The notes under the pieces: generated by a model
What the model saw: the letters and a program-made list of their open reading frames with translations, nothing else
Told to the model about the DNA's origin: nothing
Databases searched by the model: none
Assembly (NCBI RefSeq): GCF_932526225.1
Contig: NC_064040.1
Coordinates: 13,368,856-13,432,855, forward strand
DNA from: Nematostella vectensis
Lineage: Eukaryota; Cnidaria; Anthozoa; Actiniaria; Edwardsiidae
DNA: 64,000 nt
Reading direction: 5' to 3'
In this document: positions 12,387-21,885 of the stretch, piece by piece
Layout: each line of letters starts with the position of its first letter
How positions within the stretch are numbered: position 1 is the stretch's first letter
Program-made: the position numbers and the translations under genes

Positions 12387-14176
12387 AAAACGTTCATTAC
12401 TCTATTTTCAGAGTAATCTTCGTTTTCTATTTCTCATACTTGTTTCTCTCAGTTTAAAGCATTCATTAACCTATACTAAACGGAAGCGGTTCATTTGCCT
12501 TCTGCACTTTGTCTAGCTTAACTGCTTAAAGCGAAAAGATAAATCTTCTAAAGAAAATATTGCCTTAAATTTTCGTCCAGCCATATTTTTATTTTTCATT
12601 TTTAAGAATTTGAAGAAAGGATAAAACGAAAACTGCTTTTGTAATCCGGAAAATACAATTTTTCAGATGTGAATAAAATACAATCATTGGTTGAAAGCCA
12701 TTGCTTTAACTTTCTTTCTTTTTCCAGCAAACTAATTTGATAAATAATAAAACATAATTTCTTGGAGTAGCCATTTCAAAGGGGTTCCCGATTCCCCGGA
12801 ATCCTTAGCGAATCCTTAACCTCTAACGTTTATTCAGATATCCTTAAGCACAATTCGTTAAAAGAGGCACACCGCGCCAAGTATTAACGGCATCCTGTTT
12901 GAGCGTGATAAAAAAGCCTACTACACGAGGCAGAACACGACTTTATTGACATAGAAAGATTTTCCATATAATCTAAAGGAGCCACCAAAGACTTACAGTA
13001 TGGCCGATTATCTCATCGAAAGCGCTGCAATATCATTAAAAGTAGATTTAATAGTAGATTTAACACCACGCTAAAGCCTAATGCCACGCGTTCATAATAG
13101 CGCGTTCAGAGTTCGTTTTTGTTTGTTTTTGTCATATTGCTTTTTAATCAAAAAAGGAAAATAGATGTAGATGTTTTCGTTAATGTTTGCCATTAAACTC
13201 AGAATTTGTTGATCAATCACGAAAGGATACTTTAATAAAACGTGTAATTGTGAAAAAAGCGGTATAAGCAAAGTTTATACAATTGCGTGATGCTTGCCAA
13301 TTTCTTACGCATGCGTAAAACCCGTAACAAATGGAGTAAGATCCAAAGTCTCGTGCAGCATTCATCAACAGCGCGCAATATAATCCCTTTGTAAAGTTCT
13401 AATAACAGTTCGTGCTCCTACGTGGAAGTACTTCAGTTGGGGTAAGATATTGGTGGCTCGTTTGATTATTCAGCCCACAAGTTTCACTTTGCCAGTAATT
13501 GGTATTTTCACTCTTCTTAGTAGACAATTCATTGAAATGGAATCCTCTAGTTTGTTTGTAATTTGGTCACTGTCGGGCTACCTCTTTATTTTTATTAGTT
13601 AGTAACGTGGAAGTTGAGAGATTTAGCCACGGAAATGAAACCACTACCAGGTCGCAAAAAAGAAAAACGTCACACTGGTTTGCAAAATTCCTCAATATTT
13701 TTTATTAATTGAAGATATTTTTTCATTGCGTATTGTAATCATATGGTTTTTTTTCGTGAAAATATAACTAAAACAACAATATTGGCAAGCTAGTTTTGCT
13801 TTAATACCCCTATGAATTGCAAATCTTTTCAAGCATCTGAAGGGCTATAGAGGTTTGATAAGGCAGTTATTTGTAGAGCCACACAAAGAGGACTCATTAC
13901 ACCGCAGTCTAATCATGCCTTCGAAACACGTATGAAAAACGAATAGCACACGCATTCAGAGCCATGGGCGACTTTCAGACTGGCTAATCTTCTCCCCATG
14001 GAAAGAGCTAGAATCACTGCTATAATAATATCCTTCTATTGACGGTGAGAGCAAACTTAAACCTAAAACAATTACAGATTTGATGACTAAAGTATGTTTT
14101 GGTTAGACAGATTCAATCCGCTGGATATAAAACTAAAATTCGGGTGAAATCTTGATTTTTTCGAGAGATTTGTCAT
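12387..14176. other. Intergenic upstream of the plus-strand GPCR
   Basis: AT-rich with no supportable gene or clear repeat. Confidence 0.45.
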
Positions 14177-14290
14177 CTGTCGGATTTCAAGACGGGCGCT
14201 TAAACGTGAGTAAAGGTTCGCGAGGCTTCGATCTTAACCTGTCGGATTTCAAGACGGGCGCTAAAACGTGAGCGAAGGTTCGATTTTAAC
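14177..14290. repeat. Tandem duplication upstream of the GPCR promoter
   Basis: Two adjacent copies (14177-14238 and 14239-14290) share ctgtcggatttcaagacggg, then aaacgtgag and aaggttcg, ending in 'cttaac' or 'tttaac'. The second copy lacks a 10-bp 'cgaggcttcg' block. A third, degenerate copy begins at 14291 (ctg, ctcagacaggtgttaaa). It lies about 150 bp upstream of a TATA box, so a regulatory role is possible but not shown. Confidence 0.7.
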
Positions 14291-14432
14291 CTGCTATATC
14301 TCAGACAGGTGTTAAAGGCCAAACGACACACTTGTTCAAGGAAATCTTTGAGAAAAAAAGCGCTACATGCTCATTTTAAGTAGGCGTATTGCTTTGCTGG
14401 TCACGTCTTGCTTTCGTCCTTATAATTTTGAC

Positions 14433-14439
14433 TATAAAA
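14433..14439 (+). promoter_or_regulatory. Candidate TATA box of the plus-strand GPCR
   Basis: TATAAAA lies 245 bp before the receptor start codon. It also lies before a probable 5'-UTR intron (donor gtaaga at 14522, acceptor ending in ttgttacag at 14645), leaving a short leader from about 14465. The splice consensus supports this being a real transcript start, but it is inference. Confidence 0.45.
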
Positions 14440-14677
14440 TCTCTGCTCTTTCGCCGTAATCTATCTGTTATTCTAACGTGTTCTGGTAAGATTTAAAGCA
14501 GGGAAGATCCAAGTTACTGAGGTAAGAAGAAAAAAAGCAATTTTACAAGAAGAAATGTTGTCGCCTAGAAATTTTGTCGATCTAAGAGCGATTCACATCA
14601 CGTCCGCCTTCTTTACAAATTTTAACTATACGTTATTTGTTACAGGAATCAACGTCACTCTGCGCATACGCTAAATA

Positions 14678-15691
14678 ATGTGGCAGAACAACACTGGAAC
14701 AAACGCCTCATCAGGGAGAGAAGAGTCACGTGGGCAGGGCCTGAATCACGTGGAGCTGGTTCTTTTCCTGGTGTTTGCCTCGCTCCTCGTCATCGTCACG
14801 ATCATCAATAACCTGCTGGTCATCCTGGGGGCGTGGTCTAATCCGCGCCTGCGCCGTGGGACGTACAGTATCTTTGTGAGTCTGGCTGTGAGTGACGTGC
14901 TCGTTGGCGCAGTCTCCATGCCCTTATGGATCTATATGGTTGCTTCCGGCGCTCAGATGTCTCGCAATCTCTTTCTGCTGTACATCGTCTTTGATATTTT
15001 CAGCGCAATGGCGTCAATACTTCACTTGGCTGGAGTGAGCGTGGAGCGGTTCATGGCTATTTCTAGGCCCACGAAGTACATGCTGTTGACTCAAAAGCCT
15101 TACAAGAATGCAATCATCATAATGTGGCTCTTAGCCGCCTTAATTGCTTGCCTGTTCCCGATACAGACAACATTCCAGTGGTCCACCATCTTCACACTGA
15201 TGATGTTCTCGTTCGGGTTTATCATTCCACTGATCATCATTTCGTCCATGTACATCACGATCTTCAAGATTTCCAAGAAGGTTATCGTGCCAATAGAGCG
15301 CCGCGTCAGCTCTGATGATCTCAAGAGACAAATGCGCAAAGAACACCAGTTAGCGCGCACCGGGGCACTCGTCACTGGGCTCTTCTTTGTCGGGTGGCTA
15401 CCATTCTTTGTGGTCAGTCTTATCGGGAATTTCTGCCCTCCATGCTTGAAGCCCTACCCGGGGTTTGACCTCAAATTGACTGCGTTTGTGAAGTTCATGC
15501 ATTACGGTAACAGTATGATGAATACATTCGTTTACGCGTTTCTCAACACAGAGATGAGAAGGACGTTTTCTAGGCTCCTAAGGCACATGCTTGAGAGGAT
15601 GTTTCAGCCTGCCTGCCCGGCCCCCGTGCAGCGAGCGTGGGACAGGACCCAGAGATGGAGAAAACTGCAGCGGAGGCTCCAGACTACTTGA
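14678..15691 (+). CDS. Divergent amine-like rhodopsin-class GPCR
   Basis: An intact single coding exon of 337 residues; the Met at 14678 is the first in frame and follows a probable 5'-UTR intron. Seven hydrophobic helices: TM1 has INNLLVI (Asn 1.50), TM2 LAVSD, TM3 an Asp 17 residues before the ERF motif (the amine-binding Asp 3.32 position), TM4 Trp, TM5 Pro, TM6 GWLPF, and TM7 HYGNS...NTFVY followed by a basic helix 8. Oddities: DRY is ERF, the NPxxY Pro is Thr, and I see no Cys at the TM3/ECL2 disulfide positions, while the third outer loop has CPPC. The N-terminus carries NNTGTNASS glycosylation sites. It presumably signals through G proteins at the plasma membrane; the ligand is unknown. 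It is a paralogue of the convergent receptor at 20881-21885. No canonical polyadenylation signal is obvious close behind it, where three minisatellites begin. Confidence 0.92.
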   Translation: MWQNNTGTNASSGREESRGQGLNHVELVLFLVFASLLVIVTIINNLLVILGAWSNPRLRRGTYSIFVSLAVSDVLVGAVSMPLWIYMVASGAQMSRNLFLLYIVFDIFSAMASILHLAGVSVERFMAISRPTKYMLLTQKPYKNAIIIMWLLAALIACLFPIQTTFQWSTIFTLMMFSFGFIIPLIIISSMYITIFKISKKVIVPIERRVSSDDLKRQMRKEHQLARTGALVTGLFFVGWLPFFVVSLIGNFCPPCLKPYPGFDLKLTAFVKFMHYGNSMMNTFVYAFLNTEMRRTFSRLLRHMLERMFQPACPAPVQRAWDRTQRWRKLQRRLQTT

Positions 15692-15727
15692 TATAGACAC
15701 AAATGGACTATAAGCATCCATTCTGGG

Positions 15728-15897
15728 TGAGGTACTTTATAAAGCCAGGGGAGTGTTATAACAATGAGAGGTATTTTATAAAGCCAGTGAAGTGTTATAA
15801 CGAGGTGAGGTACTTTATAAAGCCAGGGAAGTGTTATAACAATGAAAGGTACTTTATAAAGCCAGGGGAGTGTTATAACAATGTGAGGTACTTTGTG
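15728..15897. repeat. 39-bp minisatellite, about 4.3 copies
   Basis: The unit (ggtactttataaagccagg, then gagtgttataacaa) starts at 15731, 15770, 15809, 15848 and 15887, exactly 39 bp apart each time. It begins 37 bp past the GPCR stop codon, so it probably lies in the 3'-UTR or just beyond. Because 39 is a multiple of three, open frames persist on both strands but mean nothing. Confidence 0.93.
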
Positions 15898-16096
15898 AGA
15901 TACTGCACGGTTATATTGCGAAACAAAAGGAAGAGACATTACACGTTTCTTTTCTTTCTTTATCTATGTAAATATAATTAGCCCGTGATTACCCGTTACG
16001 TATTGCAGACAAAATCGAATGGATTCGAGGGAACTTGAAAAACAATTCCAAATCTTCAATTGAGTCCTGCTGTTATAGATACAAAAATAATAACAA

Positions 16097-16856
16097 TCAC
16101 ACATAGTCACACTGGGGTTACCCTCACACATAGTCACACTGGGGTCACCCTCACACATAGTCACACTGGGGTTACTCTCACACATAGTCACACTGGGGTC
16201 ACCCATAGTCACACTGGGGTCACCCATAGTCACACTGGGGTTACCCTCACACATAGTCACGCTGGGGTCACCCTCACACATAGTCACACTGGGGTCACCC
16301 TCACACATAGTCACACTGGGGTCACCCTCACACATAGTCACACTGGGGTCACCCTCACACATAGTCACACTGGGGTTACCCTCACACATAGTCACACTGG
16401 GGTTACCCTCACACATAGTCACACTGGGGTCACCCATAGTCACACTGGGGTCACCCTCTCACATAGTCACACTGGGGTCACCCTCACAGATAATCACACT
16501 GGCGTAACCCTCACACATAGTCACACTGGGGTTACCCTCACACATAGTCACACTGGGGTTACCCTCACACATAGTCACACTGGGGTTACCCTCACACATA
16601 GTCACACTGGGGTCACCCATAGTCACACTGGGGTCACCCTCTCACATAGTCACACTGGGGTCACCCTCACACATAGTCACACTGGGGTAATCCTCACACA
16701 TAGTCACACTGGGGTCACCCTCACACATAGCCACACTGGGGTCACCCTCACACATAGCCACACTGGGGTCACCCTCACACATAGTCACACTGAGGTCACC
16801 CTCACACATAGTCACACTGGGGTCACCCTCACACATAGTCACACTGGGGTCAGCTG
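16097..16856. repeat. 27-bp minisatellite with 18-bp variant units
   Basis: About 28 units of 'cacacatagtcacactgggg' plus 'tcaccct'. Several units are shortened by 9 bp to 18 bp (catagtcacactggggtcac), lacking the 'cctcacaca' block. Both lengths are multiples of three, which leaves a 269-codon open frame on the plus strand (THSHTGV repeats) and matching frames on the minus strand. These lack any other coding evidence and I treat them as repeat artefacts. Confidence 0.93.
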
Positions 16857-17240
16857 GGGTGAGTTATAACGCACTTTTAAATGAGTTATGACGCAGTATT
16901 AGACGAGTTATGACGCACTTTGAGATGAGTAATGACGCACTATGGGATGAGTTATGACGCACTTTGAGATGAGTTATACCTCACTTTAAGATGAGTTATG
17001 ACGCAGTATTAGATGAGTTATGGCGCACTTTAAGATGAGTTATGACGCACTTTGGGATGAGTTATGACGCATTTTGAGGTGAATTATGATGCCCTTTGAG
17101 ATGAGATATGACGCACTTTGAGATGAGTTATGACGCACTTTGAGATGAGATATGACGCACTATTAGATGTGTTATGACGCACTTTGAGATGAGTTATGAC
17201 GCACTTTGAATTTAGCTAGGACGCACTTTGAGATTAGTTT
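16857..17240. repeat. 22-bp minisatellite, about 17 copies
   Basis: The consensus gatgagttatgacgcacttt plus 'ga' is repeated with point changes (agtatt, gggat and other variants) and decays towards 17240. It abuts the 27-bp array without a gap. The two consensus sequences are unrelated. Confidence 0.9.
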
Positions 17241-19056
17241 TTACGTCTTTTGAAATTCTTTAGAGAAAGGGGTCGAGGAAGGGAATGTATTGCGGTAGGG
17301 GGTGAGAGGGGGGCTACGAAAACGTTTAACCACCTAAAGAATGGGGGGGGGGGGGGGGTGTTTCAGGAAAAAAACTAGGCAGCCCTCCAAAGGAAAAATA
17401 TGTACAGAAAAAATAATGTCATTTTCATTATGTCATATAGGGTCAGCCTCACATGTAATCACATTAATTCATATGGGGCAACAATCATCCATAGTCTAGT
17501 TCTCTGACCTAATTGCCACGCATACGTGCAGAACTTAAACACAATCTCAGCATCTCACATGGATCTGGTCTAATGTGGACTAGCTTTTGCGAAATGAATT
17601 ATTTCTCAGCTCCTGGTGCTGGGTCAGTTGCGCTGAGGATGCTGCCTTCCTTGGTGGAAACTAGAAGACAATCAAGCATTTCTACTTCTTATTTTCCTCC
17701 GTGCATAACAATGAGGGGAATTTAGAATACGTATCCTTTGTCTTTTGTAAATTTTTGCCGGGGCGTTCTTTTGACTTTAAAAATTCCCTCATCTTGAATG
17801 CAAAATAAAAAAACAACTATTCACTGATTTCGAGGGAATTTCGCTAGTAAACTTTACCTTGAAAACTATAAAGTTTGCGGTGATCATGGTTTATTTGTAC
17901 TCTGAATCGTGCTCTCTGATACCGTATATTTTAACGGTAAATGTGAACGCGTTATACTACTTTAAACATACTTTACTGTTTGCTTTTGGAACGCAGGCTA
18001 AATAAATATAATCATAGACGGGGCATTGATTTAGAATGCTCATTGACTTATGTTAACGGGCTAGTATCATAGCATTATCCCAGCACTATCCAAAAAAGCT
18101 TTTGTAGAACTTTCATTACGAAATATAACCATATTTGACCAATAATTGACGTATTGGAGAGCTACTCGCCATTGCTTGTCAGCGCGAGCTCAAAGACTAC
18201 ATGAAATATTTTATATAAAGTGACAAGACAGGCTTTTAACTAACACCTAGTACGTATGGCATCTAATGTCAGACCAGCCATAGGGCAAACAAACTTACTT
18301 TCTTAAAAGGCCATCCAATAATCATGCTACATAGGGAAAATATGATTATTTGCAGTTTTTAAAAATTAAATCTACATATCACTCATTATCGCTAGTTTAC
18401 GTAATCTATCCCTGCTGGTATACTGTATATAGCTCTAGTAAAGCAAAACAAGAAAATGTCGACTTATTTCGGAAGTTTGAGTTCACCTGTCAATAAAGAA
18501 CGCTAAGCTCATAACGTGGTGGTCGTATCTCAAGATATCCATCACTCAATGTCTTGAAATTAGAGTGCATTTCCTGTGCTTCCATTTAATTTCCGCGTTA
18601 ATCATTCAAAAGAGAAAAAGAGTGTTTTACTGTTGGATAAGTGAATTCGGATTACTCTATAAGGAATGCTCAACGCAGAAGTATTTTCGCCACTCGATCA
18701 CCAAAAGTCAAAAATTCTCCCTAGAAGTAAAATACAAATCGTATTTATTCTTTTTTTTCCTTATGCATTTTAGAGTTTTCATGGAAACAATACGAGGTAA
18801 TCGTCACTCATATGGAACCCACTGATTGAGTTATCTTTTGGCGACGATTTAGCGATAGAAAAGGCGATGGTATCTAACTAAAGCGAAAACCGCAAGTGGC
18901 TGTGGGAAGGATTAACATACTAAACAACTGCATATATAAAATTCACTGATAAGCAATTATGAAACATCAATTAAAAACGTTTTACAATCGCGTAAAAAAG
19001 ATAAGAGAGAAAGTGTTAAAAGAAATTTCTGTAGAGTTGCTAATAATGTGATATCT
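17241..19056. other. Intergenic between the convergent GPCRs
   Basis: Contains a poly-G run at about 17343-17359 and short open frames with no recognisable domain. No RNA gene seen. Confidence 0.45.
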
Positions 19057-19247
19057 ATGCCTGGTGCACATTAGTGACATAACGACATTATCTTCTTATC
19101 TTCCTAATGTTCAAGTGTAAATTTTGACATAAGCCCGACATAACGACATGGACATAACGACATAAGAGGACAGGCATGTCAGCATGTCGGGCTTAACAGA
19201 CTGCGCGTGTCGATGTCGTTATGTCATCAATAGTTTGCACCAGGCAT
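19057..19247. mobile_element. Foldback MITE, 191 bp
   Basis: The left end ATGCCTGGTGCACATTAGTG and the right end (reverse complement ATGCCTGGTGCAAACTA) form terminal inverted repeats. Each is followed inwards by 'gacataacgacat' or its complement. A second, inner inverted pair (taagcccgacat and atgtcgggctta) sits near the middle. The motif gacataacgacat occurs three times in forward orientation and once inverted. No unambiguous target-site duplication. Confidence 0.7.
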
Positions 19248-20683
19248 TACTCTCTGACTTGATGAATTACACAATCTGTGACATGTATTAAAATAATATC
19301 GGAAATGACTCCCAACATAACAAACGTAACAGTGGTCCATAGTCATTACTATTATTATTATTATCATTATTGTTTTAGAATGGAGTGAACAAATTCTGTT
19401 TTTATTACTTTATTTATAGCTATATAGCTAGAAATAGGTGAAGCATTAACTTTTACAAAATTCAATCGTAAATTATTATTAAAAAATACAGGATTTATTA
19501 TTAGAAGTATCATTCCCGGCCCATTATCATCATATCATCATGATCATTAATATTGTTATTATCATTACTGCTTTTTTTTATTACTTCTATCAGGGGTGGC
19601 TGAGTGGTCCCATAAGTGGAGGGGGCGAAAGTTGGGGGTTGGGGATGGGTAGTGGTTTCATGGGAAGGGGTGGTTGGTGGGATCTGGGTGGAGGGGTGAG
19701 TGGTGGTTCTAAATCCTTAAGCGCTATTTATAAGAACGCGCAGGATTTTAAACTGTTCAACAAATTTGTTGTCGGTTGCATAACCGCCTGAAACCCTACG
19801 GTTAAAAAAAAAACGTTCATATATAAAGAAACACCTGCTCAGAAAAGTTGTGGGGGCGTTCCCTCCTGCCCCTCCCCGTCCGCCGCCCCTGTTCTAGTAT
19901 TATAATTTTATCATTAAATATTAATATATTATAAACTACTTGCCTTTTTTGTAGACATGGAGAGTAAGCAGTGCCCCTCAAGACATCAGTGGGCATTAGC
20001 TTATCATAATATGAAACTAAGATTGATAGAACTTACAGAATGAAAAAAGGCGAGCTTTAAAAGAGATCATCTGATCACTAAACTTTACCCTTGGAGCTTT
20101 GAATTCAACTTAATGATTTGTATTTAATCAACCCTTTCGGCTGCCACACATCAACGCTAATAGAATTTTATTTAGGCTAGAATAATTTTGTGGTAGCCTT
20201 TCTGGAAGCATTGATAAAGACGAGGACGACCTTAGTAACCAAAGCATCGAATCAAAGTAGGCAAAAATGATAATAATTTTATTATTTGGTAAAACATACA
20301 TATATCGGCTCCCACCGCCGTTTTATCATTAGCTATCCTATTATTCTTACGAGGCCACACTGGGACGTTGGAGTAAAATTGTTTCTCTAAAAGACTAAAA
20401 ACAAAGAGAAAATGAGGGATTGTTTATTGTGTAGTGATAAGCGAAATAATGCATTCACCTCTTTTCGTTTTTATAATTTGTGCAGTAATTTCTCTTCCAT
20501 TACCCAAAGCTGTTGTCATCGCGTTTTGGTCAATTTAAGTCAAAATTATTCTACCCGAAACCGCAGCAAATGTACAGAGATCGAAACACCATTGTAGAAG
20601 GCATGTTTTGTTATTTAATTTGACTATTTAATTACATTTTTGGATTGATTTAAGAGCGCTTTTTATCAGATTAAGCAGTAATG
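19248..20683. other. Intergenic downstream of the minus-strand GPCR
   Basis: Contains imperfect ATT/CAT microsatellite sequence around 19346-19376 and a G-rich stretch around 19590-19710 that gives a spurious Gly-rich frame. No gene recognised. Confidence 0.45.
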
Positions 20684-20785
20684 TTTATTAATGCTGGACC
20701 AGACATTGGCTGCAGAGAGTCAGGTCATATATTTCAAACGACCGGTATTTGCACAAGGCCTTGTCGTGTAAGTTCACATAGAACT

Positions 20786-20791
20786 TTTATT
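20786..20791 (-). terminator. Candidate polyadenylation signal of the minus-strand GPCR
   Basis: AATAAA on the minus strand, about 90 bp beyond the stop codon of the receptor. A second AATAAA lies at 20684-20689. Either could be used. Confidence 0.45.
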
Positions 20792-20880
20792 TACTCTCTT
20801 CCATTAACAGCATTCAGACCAATATCACTATGTAACTTCTCATGCGCCTCTCGTACTACTTGTGCCTGACTTTACATGCA

Positions 20881-21885
20881 TCAAAGATAAGTAGAAGGAA
20901 TTTCATCGACATTTTCTTGGAAGCATCGGTTACCGCATCTTTTTCCTAGAATCCTAGCGAAAGTCCTTCTCATTTCCCGATCGCGAAACGCGTACACAAA
21001 AGCGTTGACTGCGCTATTCCCATAATGCATCCACTTACTGAAGGCTATTGTTCCCATCATAGCAGCATTACTATAAAAGCACCCTGGCCCGCAATAGAAC
21101 GAGATCATGAGCACGGTCCAAAATGGTAGCCACGCACAGAAGAAGAGTCCAGTAATGATAGACACAGTGACAGCTACCTTGCGCTCCCTTCTCAAGACAG
21201 ACTTCGCGCTCTGCCTGCACTGTGCTCGTGCCAGTGCTATCTCTTCACCAGGGTCTTTAAGAATTAGCATTCTAGCGATATTAAAAATCTTACAGTACAT
21301 TGACGCTATGATGAATAGTGGCCCTAGGAATCCCATGCATAGGAGGAAGGGTACGTAGTGGCTCATATAGTTTGATATCTGAGCAATTCGGTATAGGGCT
21401 GCGATGAGAGCGGAGGAAAGCCAGGCTATGATAATTGTGAGCTTGTAGTAGCGGAATGACAACGAGGCGTAGTGCAAAGGTCTTGAGACCGCTACGAAAC
21501 GCTCCACGCTAATTGCAGTCAGATGGAACACCGATGTAAGAGCGCTAAAAATATCGAATGATATAAAGAGAATGTGAAAGGCACTTGAAGAGGGGATGCG
21601 AAGAACATTGATTAAAATCCACAAGGGCAGCGCAGCAACGCCGACAAGACAATCTGAAACAGCCAAGCTCACCAGGAATAAATTCGCTTTGGTACGAAGT
21701 CTTGAGTTTGCACGGTAAGCGACCATGACAAGACTGTTCCCACATATGATCACTAAGGCTAGCAAAAGACAGAAGACGAGGAACGGAAGGTCTTGCAGTC
21801 GAATTCCCACACCGCTAAACTGTCCCTGATCACTTCCAGTGGTTGTATTGAGCAGGCTGCTATTTGTAACTAATACTTCAGACAT
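20881..21885 (-). CDS. Divergent amine-like rhodopsin-class GPCR, paralogue of 14678-15691
   Basis: A single coding exon of 334 residues from the ATG at 21885; the frame stays open 24 bases further upstream, but no ATG lies there. TM1 has CGNSLVM, TM2 LAVSD, TM3 an Asp 17 residues before ERF (position 3.32), TM4 Trp, TM5 FLGP, TM6 CAWLPF, and TM7 HYGNS...NAFVY. Like its neighbour it has ERF for DRY, lacks the Pro of NPxxY (Ala here), and shows no TM3/ECL2 cysteine pair; the third outer loop has CGPGC. The N-terminus has NSS and NTT glycosylation sites. Shared blocks with the neighbour (FDIFSA, SVERF, MHYGNS, FVYAF, EMRRTF) point to duplication followed by inversion. A membrane receptor; the ligand is not predictable. 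Confidence 0.92.
   Translation of the reverse strand: MSEVLVTNSSLLNTTTGSDQGQFSGVGIRLQDLPFLVFCLLLALVIICGNSLVMVAYRANSRLRTKANLFLVSLAVSDCLVGVAALPLWILINVLRIPSSSAFHILFISFDIFSALTSVFHLTAISVERFVAVSRPLHYASLSFRYYKLTIIIAWLSSALIAALYRIAQISNYMSHYVPFLLCMGFLGPLFIIASMYCKIFNIARMLILKDPGEEIALARAQCRQSAKSVLRRERKVAVTVSIITGLFFCAWLPFWTVLMISFYCGPGCFYSNAAMMGTIAFSKWMHYGNSAVNAFVYAFRDREMRRTFARILGKRCGNRCFQENVDEIPSTYL

Noticed and set aside
15604-15939. Minus-strand repeat protein (ITLPWLYKVP units)
   Set aside because: Antisense of the GPCR tail and the 39-bp repeat; open only because the period is divisible by three.
16060-16869. 269-codon THSHTGV repeat protein
   Set aside because: Pure minisatellite with units of 27 or 18 bp; both strands are open, and there is no flanking coding sequence or signal peptide.
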